From JBJKRW01 sp046704445 (GTDB taxonomy: Bacteria > Patescibacteriota > Microgenomatia > UBA1406 > GWC2-37-13): a stretch of DNA of 10,962 nt. The position numbers and the translations under genes were made by a program. The notes beneath the pieces are model-generated. The model made no database searches. It was not told the origin of the DNA and worked only from the letters and a program-made list of their open reading frames with translations. Location of the stretch: NCBI GenBank assembly GCA_046704445.1, contig JBJKRW010000128.1, positions 1-10,962 of the forward strand, written 5' to 3'. How positions within the stretch are numbered: the first letter of the stretch is position 1; every line of letters begins with the position of its first letter. Shown here one piece after another: positions 5,147 through 10,962 of this stretch.

Positions 5147-5728
5147 TTACGTGTGTATCTCGGGGCTTGATGAAATCTGTCTGAATATATTCATAAACAG
5201 TTCATCACCGCAGGTTTTATTAACGAACATCTCGGGGTGGAACTGCACCCCGTAAATCGGACGGGATATGTGTCTGATTATTTCAATCCCGTCTTTGGAG
5301 CGGGCCAAAGGAACAAGCTCCGGAGAAAGGGTTTCAACCACCCACCTATGGTTCTCAAATACTTCGAGACCGGGCAGATTGTCAAAAATTGCATCTTGAA
5401 GTAAAATTTTCAGCCCGAGAATTCCTTGTTCCTTTCCCGACATTTTTTTCAGAGCCGATCCGAATGCATAAGCTATCAGTTCAAATCCAAGACAGATACC
5501 GATGAGGGGTTTGCGCGTTTGCCGAACCAATTCCGTTTCTTTGCCAAACAGCTGAGGATTTTTCATTACTCCGTATGGATGGCCACCCGATAACACACAA
5601 CATTCATACCGTTCTGCTGTCTTTACGTCTATTTCTTTCCAGGATATTTCATAAACTTCAAACGAACGCAAAAGGTTTCTTAATCTATGGAGATATTTCG
5701 TATTGTTGTTTACCAACAGGATTTTCAT
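5147..5728 (-). CDS. Stand-alone class I glutamine amidotransferase
   Basis: A 193-residue triad glutamine amidotransferase (GATase1, TrpG/GuaA-N type) that would release ammonia from glutamine for a partner synthase. The oxyanion strand VLSGGHPYG (45-53), the nucleophile elbow GICLGFE (77-83; Cys79) and GVQFHPEMF (160-168; His164, Glu166) give a complete catalytic triad. No synthase domain is fused and none is encoded nearby. The ATG lies 5 bases after the stop of the carbonic-anhydrase-like gene on the same strand, without a Shine-Dalgarno sequence, so the two are an operon starting at 6510. It could be a TrpG/PabA-like subunit, a GMP-synthase-like subunit or a gamma-glutamyl hydrolase-type enzyme; sequence alone does not decide. 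Confidence 0.85.
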   Translation of the reverse strand: MKILLVNNNTKYLHRLRNLLRSFEVYEISWKEIDVKTAERYECCVLSGGHPYGVMKNPQLFGKETELVRQTRKPLIGICLGFELIAYAFGSALKKMSGKEQGILGLKILLQDAIFDNLPGLEVFENHRWVVETLSPELVPLARSKDGIEIIRHISRPIYGVQFHPEMFVNKTCGDELFMNIFRQISSSPEIHT

Positions 5729-5733
5729 GCTGA

Positions 5734-6510
5734 TTATCGAACGGTATCCGTCCGGTCAATGGTATATTCTCCATCCTCATGAAATTCAATCCGGTAAATC
5801 GGCAGTCCGCGTGCGAGTTTCTTTGTGGTTTCAAACAAATGCTGTTCTGTCATTTCTGCAAGTACCTCATACAAATACTCTGCGCCGCATCCGGGAAAAA
5901 GACGCACCGCTTTTTTTTCTATCAGTACGTCGGCAAGAATCTTATGTCTTTCGTTCGCCAATGAATGATGAAAAACAAAATACTCCGCATATACTTTGCC
6001 CTCAGCCGTATCGACAAAACCCCGCACAGGCAATGAATATGCGCCGCGAACCAGCAATAGAGCCCCTGCATCATGATTTTTATAATTTGTTTTAGTTCCA
6101 CTCTGCGTGAAAATATTCAGTTCTTGGCCGATTGCATCAAGTTGGACTTTCTCAATCGAATATGCTGCGGGATCTTTTCTCATGCAATTAAAATGTCCGC
6201 AAGCTCCAGAAAATGATTGCCGGAGAGAAATATTCGAATGGAACGAAAGATTATTTCTTCCTCCGACCAAGCCCGAAAGCGCGTCAAATGATTTTTTTAT
6301 GTCCACTTCAAAGCCGTACGCGTTTCCCGCAGCAAGAATAAGCGCGATCTCACCGACGTCGCCGCCGGGAATCGATAATGACGGTACGTTTTCAGCACTG
6401 TCACGGTCGTCAAAACAACGGCTAAGATACTTTGAATCCTTGTCAACGGTATACTTGTTGTCCGAAACAAGCTTTCTTATCTGTTCTTCCGAAAGAAGCA
6501 GTGCGCCCAT
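5734..6510 (-). CDS. Uncharacterised protein with carbonic-anhydrase-like metal motifs
   Basis: 258 residues. It resembles, by motif only, the beta/cadmium-type carbonic anhydrase group: CFDDR (Cys32, Asp34, Arg36) matches the CxDxR metal/dyad motif, then SIPGGDVGE (46-54), His91 in a conserved-looking FHSN, and GACGHFNC (102-109) with Cys104, and His106-x-x-Cys109. Candidate ligands are Cys32, His91 or His106, and Cys104 or Cys109. A C-terminal region (about 110-258) has no match I recognise; it includes FVFHHSLANERHK (178-190), PGCGAEY (206-212) and YRIEFHEDGEYT (239-250). It is leaderless from the extended -10 at 6517-6525 and heads an operon with a glutamine amidotransferase. A divergent gene encodes another protein with the same motif type. 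Function is unproven. Confidence 0.7.
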   Translation of the reverse strand: MGALLLSEEQIRKLVSDNKYTVDKDSKYLSRCFDDRDSAENVPSLSIPGGDVGEIALILAAGNAYGFEVDIKKSFDALSGLVGGRNNLSFHSNISLRQSFSGACGHFNCMRKDPAAYSIEKVQLDAIGQELNIFTQSGTKTNYKNHDAGALLLVRGAYSLPVRGFVDTAEGKVYAEYFVFHHSLANERHKILADVLIEKKAVRLFPGCGAEYLYEVLAEMTEQHLFETTKKLARGLPIYRIEFHEDGEYTIDRTDTVR

Positions 6511-6516
6511 GTCATG

Positions 6517-6525
6517 ATTATATCA
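6517..6525 (-). promoter_or_regulatory. Extended -10 promoter for the 5734-6510 gene
   Basis: On the minus strand TGA is directly followed by TATAAT (6517-6522), an extended -10 element, 6 bases before ATG 6510. No recognisable -35 is at 17 bases, as allowed for extended -10 promoters. Leaderless start expected. Confidence 0.6.
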
Positions 6526-6555
6526 AGTCAATGCCGCAAAGGGTTTTTGATCCTG

Positions 6556-6564
6556 TGTTATAAT
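6556..6564 (+). promoter_or_regulatory. Extended -10 promoter for the 6573-7427 gene
   Basis: TGT followed by TATAAT (6559-6564), 8 bases before ATG 6573, without a clear -35. It stands 30 bases from the opposing extended -10, so the two divergent genes share a 62-base control region. Confidence 0.6.
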
Positions 6565-6572
6565 GGAAATTC

Positions 6573-7427
6573 ATGATACAAAATCAGCCGATCCGATCCG
6601 CATTTGATTCGGCCCAGCATGCTTGGGACAACGTTATTAAAAATCCCGACAACTATCTTTGCTCCTATCCGGACAGATTTTATGCGGCAATGGGACAAGG
6701 AGTAACTCTTTTCGGAGGAAAAAACTCGCTATGGACCGCGCTCCAAAATAAAGCCGCACAGAACGGCACGAATATTGCGGGAGTGGATTTTTCCATGAAC
6801 GAACTGAAACTGCTTGGGGATTTTTATCGCAGTCTGGGAAGAACCGGCATCTGCATTGATGAACGGGTTGCCATGGAAAAAAATACGAATGCGGAATCGG
6901 GAATTCACGAACACTGCGGTGCCGCGGCTGCCATAGGTCAGGTCATCGGGAAACAGGGATTCGAGGTGGAAAATGAGGCCATGAAACTGCTTGATTATTC
7001 GCAAAAGCAACTATTGCTTCCCGGGACCGAAGGGGGACATGAATCGCTCACCGTATTTATCGATCCGTCGGAACAGGCATTCGGTCTTAGACCAGAAGTA
7101 AAAGAAACGTTTCTCAAACAAAATGCACTTGCGTTCCAGTTCAGTTTTCCTCTTCAATCAATCAGGTCATTCTTGGATGTACAAAAACTTCCGCCGGAAA
7201 AAACTCTCTACTCCGCTTTGCTGAAATGGAACATTCAGATCGCAATCAACATTATCAACGGTCATCATAATAAATTTTATGAGACGGCTAAAACCAATGG
7301 TGTTCTTTTCGTCCTCGACCGGAGAAACGCCGCAATTGATGACAATCCCATTGCAACAAACACATATGAAGAATTCGTGAATGCATTAAAAATACAGCAA
7401 CCGGTCGTTGAACTTTCCATAGATTAA
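6573..7427 (+). CDS. Uncharacterised protein with CxDxR / HxxC carbonic-anhydrase-like motif
   Basis: 284 residues, not recognised as a named family. GICIDER (92-98; Cys94, Asp96, Arg98) and IHEHCGAAAAIG (111-122; His112-x-x-Cys115) reproduce the CxDxR and HxxCGA motifs of beta-carbonic anhydrases, but only 13 residues separate the motifs against more than 50 in that family. An N-terminal region of about 90 residues and a C-terminal region (from about 150; histidines at GGHES 154-158 and NGHHNKF 229-235) have no match I know. No signal peptide or membrane segment is present. It is transcribed away from another CxDxR/HxxC protein from a shared 62-base region. The relationship of the two proteins and any activity are inference. 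Confidence 0.7.
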   Translation: MIQNQPIRSAFDSAQHAWDNVIKNPDNYLCSYPDRFYAAMGQGVTLFGGKNSLWTALQNKAAQNGTNIAGVDFSMNELKLLGDFYRSLGRTGICIDERVAMEKNTNAESGIHEHCGAAAAIGQVIGKQGFEVENEAMKLLDYSQKQLLLPGTEGGHESLTVFIDPSEQAFGLRPEVKETFLKQNALAFQFSFPLQSIRSFLDVQKLPPEKTLYSALLKWNIQIAINIINGHHNKFYETAKTNGVLFVLDRRNAAIDDNPIATNTYEEFVNALKIQQPVVELSID

Positions 7428-7465
7428 AAATCTTTCCCTCCCTCTGCCGTACATTGCCACAGGCT

Positions 7466-7496
7466 TTGTAAATTCATTCCTGATTCCTGATACAAT
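7466..7496 (+). promoter_or_regulatory. Promoter of the glycosyltransferase/beta-helix operon
   Basis: TACAAT (7491-7496) with the extension TGA (7488-7490), 6 bases before ATG 7503. A TTGTAA at 7466-7471 would be a -35 at a long 19-base spacing. A perfect tandem TTCCTGA-TTCCTGA (7477-7490) runs into the -10 element. Confidence 0.5.
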
Positions 7497-7502
7497 ACAT
7501 GT

Positions 7503-8582
7503 ATGTCTGTACACGTTGTAGTATTTGATCCGACCGCATCGGATTCCCTAAGCAAAGTCCGGGGAATAGGCCGATATCTCCAAATTATGAAGGAAAATTT
7601 CTCCGGAAGCTGGGAATTCACCGACAATCTCTCTACCGTTCACGACCTTTCATCGGCAACGCTGATCAATCCTTTTTTTAACGTACTCGCTCCTCCGCTT
7701 ATTATGCGACGGGTTGCCAAAAAACAGATAGCGGTTATCCATGACCTGATCCCGCTAAAGTATCCGCGGGAATTTCCGACAGGCCTGAAGGCCGGTATCA
7801 ATATATTTTTTAATAAACTTTCCCTCAAATTTTATGACCTGATCGTCACCGATTCCGAAACAAGCAAAAAAGATCTCGTTAATATTTTGAGGCTTCCTGA
7901 AAATAGAATCAAAGTAATATACCCATGTCTTTCCCGTGATTTCACCGCCATCTCGCAAAAAACAAAAACTTTGAAAAAAAATTCCGGAACGTCCATTACG
8001 CTTACATCTGAATTCAAACAATATAATATTCCTTTATCATTCTGTCTGTATGTGGGTGACGCCACCTGGAATAAAAACCTTATCAACCTTGCTAAAGCAG
8101 TCCAGATATTGAACGTTACCTGTCTTTTTGCCGGCAAGGTTTTTGCCGGATCCGTCATGAATATTAAAAAACAATACCATCCTTGGCAATGGGAGTTGTT
8201 TGAGTTTTTAAAACTTACAAAAAACGATAAGCGCTTCATTTTCTTGGGATATATCGAAGACTATAAGCTAATCAAATTATATGAACAAGCAAGAACAAAT
8301 ATATTGATTTCACGCGACGAAGGATTCGGATTTTCTTATTTGGAGGCGGGGATTCAACGATGTCCGACCGTACTTTCGGACATTCCTGTTCTTCACGAAA
8401 TTTCCCGGGACCATGCTTTGTTCGCAAACCCACACGACCCGCACGCGATCGCACACGCAATCGGTGAAATCTATTTCAATAAAAGCGTTCGGACGAGATT
8501 GGGAAAAGAGGCTTTTGAAAGAACCGGATTTTTTTCTCCCACGTTATTCCGCAAACAGTTTGGTGAAACAGTTTCGTCATGA
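7503..8582 (+). CDS. GT4-family glycosyltransferase
   Basis: A 359-residue GT-B, GT4-type retaining glycosyltransferase, probably adding a sugar from a nucleotide-sugar donor to a surface glycan or protein at the inner face of the membrane. The acceptor-side domain shows GIGRY (21-25) and VIHDLIPLKYP (78-88). The linker begins with the second-domain strand LYVGDATWNKNL (182-193). The donor-binding signature is EGFGFSYLEAG (273-283) with the Glu-x7-Glu pair (Glu273, Glu280), followed by CPTVLSDIPVLHE (287-299). No membrane segment is evident. The stop overlaps the next gene as ATGA (8579-8582), so it is co-expressed with a secreted beta-helix protein that may be connected to its acceptor. Donor and acceptor are unknown. 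Confidence 0.92.
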   Translation: MSVHVVVFDPTASDSLSKVRGIGRYLQIMKENFSGSWEFTDNLSTVHDLSSATLINPFFNVLAPPLIMRRVAKKQIAVIHDLIPLKYPREFPTGLKAGINIFFNKLSLKFYDLIVTDSETSKKDLVNILRLPENRIKVIYPCLSRDFTAISQKTKTLKKNSGTSITLTSEFKQYNIPLSFCLYVGDATWNKNLINLAKAVQILNVTCLFAGKVFAGSVMNIKKQYHPWQWELFEFLKLTKNDKRFIFLGYIEDYKLIKLYEQARTNILISRDEGFGFSYLEAGIQRCPTVLSDIPVLHEISRDHALFANPHDPHAIAHAIGEIYFNKSVRTRLGKEAFERTGFFSPTLFRKQFGETVSS

Positions 8583-10051
8583 AAAAATACATTTCAATAC
8601 ATTTCGTGGTGCTTCTGGTTTTAAGCCTTCTCGCGCTTATTCAAACCGTACCGGTATATGCAAAAACCATTACGGTGTGTGCGCAGACGGGACCAGGATG
8701 TGACCAGGCAGGAGGCGACGGTATACAGAAAGCGGTTGACCAGACAACCGATGGAGATACTGTTCTCATCAAAACCGGAACCTATACAAGCGATCTTAAT
8801 AAACCCTGTTTTGTAGATTTGGGAAGTAAAAAACTGACCATAGAGGGCGAAGGAAATCCGATAGGAGCCTGGAACGGAACCGTCCTGTACGGAGAAGGGC
8901 ATTCCAAACCCGACATCTATCCGAACCGCGCAGGAATATGCAGCGAAAACGGAGACGTAACCATCCGCAATATTCATATCAGGGAATTCCAGGGTGGGGG
9001 CTTGAATTTTACCAACAGCAGGCTGGTGCTTTATTCTTCGGTCATTGACACGAATGACGCGGGCGGTGTCGCGCTACACAACTCCTCCGCGCTTATCGTC
9101 AATAATATTTTTCTGAATGACATTAATCGGTCGGGCCAGCAGCCGATTAAAGCGATCAACAATACAATAAACGGAAAAGCAATCGACGGAAACTGCAACG
9201 AAGACGTCGGCCCCCTGGATTTCATCAACAACGTGGTCGAAGATCCCGAATTAACCATCGGGCTCGGCTGGATAACCGGGAACTGCCCGGATAAAGCCGC
9301 GCAGTACAGCACGAAAAATATCACCTATAACCTTTTCTGGAAAGACAATCATCCGTGCTACACGAATCACGAATTTTGTGATTTTACTCAACCCAACAAT
9401 GCGAAACATAATCTGAATGCGGACCCCATGTTGAAAAAGCCCGCACCGGACGCAAGAGGATGGGCGCCTTTTGGTGACGGAAACTTCGATCCGGCAGCAG
9501 GTTCCCCTATTCTTGGCGCGGGAGATCCGCAAATCCCAAATGCAAACAATGAACTTGGAGCTTATGGAGGACCGTGTGTACAGTATCAAAGCGCAACCTG
9601 CACACAGTTTATCCAAACCAATACCCCCCCATTACCTCAAGCGGCACAGCCTCCTGCCCAGCCTCCCGGAAACAATCCTCCGGGCAATAATCCGCCAAAC
9701 GGAACCACGCAAAACACAAAACCTCCCCAGATCATCAATCCGCAGGACCTGAAGTTCGGCGTACTGCCGGCACTTATTCCCACATCTTACTTCGCGGGAA
9801 ACATACAGATTCCGCACATGACATCAGGTCAAACCTGGTCCAATACCATCATCGGTATGAATTTAACCGTCTATATCGTACTCGCGGTTGTATTTATCAT
9901 GATTTTCCATTTTGCAATAGGAATCGGAGGAGAATTCGACCTATTCATCATGATCGGATTCTTTGCTTTCGGCGGATTTATGGGCGGATTGTTTCATTCA
10001 TATGAAGGAGGCCTTGTTTTTTCCATCATTCTGTCTCTCATATTTTTCTAG
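8579..10051 (+). CDS. Secreted beta-helix protein with C-terminal membrane anchor
   Basis: 490 residues. An N-terminal signal peptide (basic MKK, hydrophobic core 9-24, cleavage after VYA at 28) is followed by a right-handed parallel beta-helix of pectate-lyase-like type (about 45-340), visible in TVLIKTGTYT (61-70), repeated VTIRNIHI, LVLYSSVID and ALIVNNIFLND coils, and the closing AAGSPILGAGDP to LGAYGG (306-331). Paired cysteines fit an extracytoplasmic domain. A Pro/Asn-rich linker with PPGNN repeats (349-384) leads to two or three hydrophobic helices (428-449, 454-472, 477-490). So the helix domain is displayed outside and tethered by its C-terminus. The helix may bind or cleave polysaccharide; no catalytic residues are identifiable. 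The stop shares CTAG with tatD. Confidence 0.85.
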   Translation: MKKYISIHFVVLLVLSLLALIQTVPVYAKTITVCAQTGPGCDQAGGDGIQKAVDQTTDGDTVLIKTGTYTSDLNKPCFVDLGSKKLTIEGEGNPIGAWNGTVLYGEGHSKPDIYPNRAGICSENGDVTIRNIHIREFQGGGLNFTNSRLVLYSSVIDTNDAGGVALHNSSALIVNNIFLNDINRSGQQPIKAINNTINGKAIDGNCNEDVGPLDFINNVVEDPELTIGLGWITGNCPDKAAQYSTKNITYNLFWKDNHPCYTNHEFCDFTQPNNAKHNLNADPMLKKPAPDARGWAPFGDGNFDPAAGSPILGAGDPQIPNANNELGAYGGPCVQYQSATCTQFIQTNTPPLPQAAQPPAQPPGNNPPGNNPPNGTTQNTKPPQIINPQDLKFGVLPALIPTSYFAGNIQIPHMTSGQTWSNTIIGMNLTVYIVLAVVFIMIFHFAIGIGGEFDLFIMIGFFAFGGFMGGLFHSYEGGLVFSIILSLIFF

Positions 10052-10902
10052 TTCCGGATTCCGAATAAAAATTTGGCGTTACGTGTTGTCTGAAAAGCTA
10101 CATCTTCCAGGGAATATTTCCATAATTCCGCTACCGTTTTCGCCACATATACTACATTTTTAGGTTCGTTTGAAATCCAGATTCCTGTCCGTTTCCTTTG
10201 CGAACGCAGAGGTTCGGGAAGAAGAAACGGCGAATCCGTTTCCAATATTAACAGTTCGGGCGGAATCTGTTTTACAAACTCCTGCTTTTCGGGAGAAAAG
10301 GTTACGTCACCGTCAACCCCTATATATATCCCCCGCTTCTTGGCATAGGCAAGAAGTTCTTGTTCGGGTTCGCAGCAGTGAAATACTGTTTTTTTCCGCA
10401 ATCGTTCGTCCCACAGTTCGTCAAGCAGAGACAACAGATCTTTATGCGCTTCCCGGTTATGAAGAATCAGACTCTTACCGTGCTGCACCGCCATGCGAAT
10501 TTGTTCTCCCAAGACCTCTTTCTGTAAATTCATAAATTCGTGATCTAGTCCGTACTTCGCATATTTCGTTTGCGTATATATGTGTCTATCCAAACCTACT
10601 TCACCGATTGCAGCTACCTTTTCGGATTTGCAAAGAAGTTCTATATCCCGCAAAACACCTTTCGTTTTTTTTCTATCCGGATCAGATCTCAGCCCGAAAA
10701 CATGATGAGGATGTATGCCTACTGCCGCAAACATTCCCTCGTATTCCTGCGACAGGGATACTGCAAGCTTCGACGAATCCGCGTCGGCTCCCGGAATAAC
10801 CATATGCCGCACCCCTTCTTTATGAGCTCTCAAAATAATTTCCCTCCGGTTTTCACTAAAAGCTTTGAAATTGAGATGACAATGCGTATCAAATAATTCC
10901 AT
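10048..10902 (-). CDS. tatD: TatD-family metal-dependent nuclease
   Basis: A 284-residue TIM-barrel hydrolase of the TatD family (3'-5' exonuclease/DNase in characterised members). The metal ligands are in place: FDTHCHL (4-10; His7, His9), AIGEVGLD (98-105; Glu101), LILHNRE (145-151; His148), VFHCCE (173-178; His175) and LETDSPFL (220-227; Asp223). The frame extends to a TTG at 10926, but ATG 10902 gives the family's normal start four residues before DxHxH. It has a slightly longer IYTQTKYAKYGLDHE segment after motif two than typical. The last codon and stop overlap the beta-helix gene end by 4 bases, convergent. No clear promoter: TATAAT at 10951-10956 would leave a leader of about 40 bases. 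Confidence 0.93.
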   Translation of the reverse strand: MELFDTHCHLNFKAFSENRREIILRAHKEGVRHMVIPGADADSSKLAVSLSQEYEGMFAAVGIHPHHVFGLRSDPDRKKTKGVLRDIELLCKSEKVAAIGEVGLDRHIYTQTKYAKYGLDHEFMNLQKEVLGEQIRMAVQHGKSLILHNREAHKDLLSLLDELWDERLRKKTVFHCCEPEQELLAYAKKRGIYIGVDGDVTFSPEKQEFVKQIPPELLILETDSPFLLPEPLRSQRKRTGIWISNEPKNVVYVAKTVAELWKYSLEDVAFQTTRNAKFLFGIRN

Positions 10903-10919
10903 ATAAACAGTTATTGATA

Positions 10920-10948
10920 TTGACAATAATGTTTTGCTGTCCTACACT
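10920..10948 (+). promoter_or_regulatory. Near-consensus promoter at the right edge
   Basis: TTGACA (10920-10925), exactly 17 bases and TACACT (10943-10948), followed 7 bases later by ATG 10956. This matches the leaderless arrangement seen for other genes in the window and points to a gene running off the right edge, divergent from tatD. Confidence 0.65.
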
Positions 10949-10955
10949 GCATTAT

Positions 10956-10962
10956 ATGAAAA
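10956..10962 (+). CDS. Predicted start of a gene cut by the window edge
   Basis: Only ATG AAA A is visible. The start is proposed solely from the promoter 7 bases upstream and the leaderless pattern of the window. Nothing can be said about the product. Confidence 0.4.

Noticed and set aside
10951..10956. Minus-strand TATAAT as the tatD promoter.
   Set aside because: The -35 would be outside the window, and the same bases fall between the plus-strand -10 box and ATG 10956; it remains possible but unsupported.
1..10962. Insertion sequences, CRISPR arrays, tRNA/rRNA genes, phage or plasmid modules.
   Set aside because: No transposase, integrase or Cas-like product, no regularly spaced repeats and no RNA gene signatures were found by reading.

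Overview
The window reads as chromosome of a small, gene-dense bacterium with about 42-45 % G+C by eye. Gene gaps are mostly a few bases to about 225 bases. Four genes end in TGA without harm to their neighbours (hypothetical 2345-3058, ArsR, SRPBCC, glycosyltransferase), so the standard bacterial code fits. Near-consensus promoters placed only 6-9 bases before ATG codons point to many leaderless mRNAs. With the compact layout and several lineage-specific proteins, this is compatible with a Patescibacteria/CPR genome. That placement is inference, since no rRNA or ribosomal protein is present.

Layout. 1-881 (minus): a YfcE-like metallophosphoesterase, then the N-terminal third of thymidylate synthase (thyA), cut by the window edge. 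945-1773 (plus): a divergent promoter, a serine-rich 24-codon ORF, an intrinsic terminator, and a SerB-type phosphoserine phosphatase. 1802-2344: an inverted repeat, a small leaderless one-helix membrane protein, and a 225-base gap holding a hairpin and a doubtful 38-codon minus ORF. 2321-3667 (minus): a dCTP deaminase/dUTPase-fold protein lacking both family catalytic acids, a hypothetical protein and a terminator. 3674-5143 (plus): an ArsR regulator with a 10+4+10 palindromic operator, a stop-interrupted reading frame, an SRPBCC/AHSA1 protein and a DUF1801 protein, forming one operon.

5147-6510 (minus): a class I glutamine amidotransferase behind a protein with a carbonic-anhydrase-like Cys-Asp-Arg / His-Cys motif. 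6573-7427 (plus): a divergent gene whose different protein carries the same kind of motif. The two are driven back-to-back from a 62-base region. 7503-10051 (plus): a GT4 glycosyltransferase overlapping (ATGA) a secreted, membrane-anchored beta-helix protein, probably a cell-surface module. 10048-10902 (minus): TatD nuclease, convergent with the beta-helix gene through a shared CTAG. A promoter at 10920-10948 starts another gene at the right edge.

How they fit together. ThyA and the Dcd/Dut-like protein belong to dTMP/dUMP supply. ArsR-SRPBCC-DUF1801 is a recurrent regulator/ligand-binding cassette. The serine-rich ORF, terminator and SerB order resembles transcription attenuation. The paired metal-motif proteins are the best candidates for unknown biochemistry.
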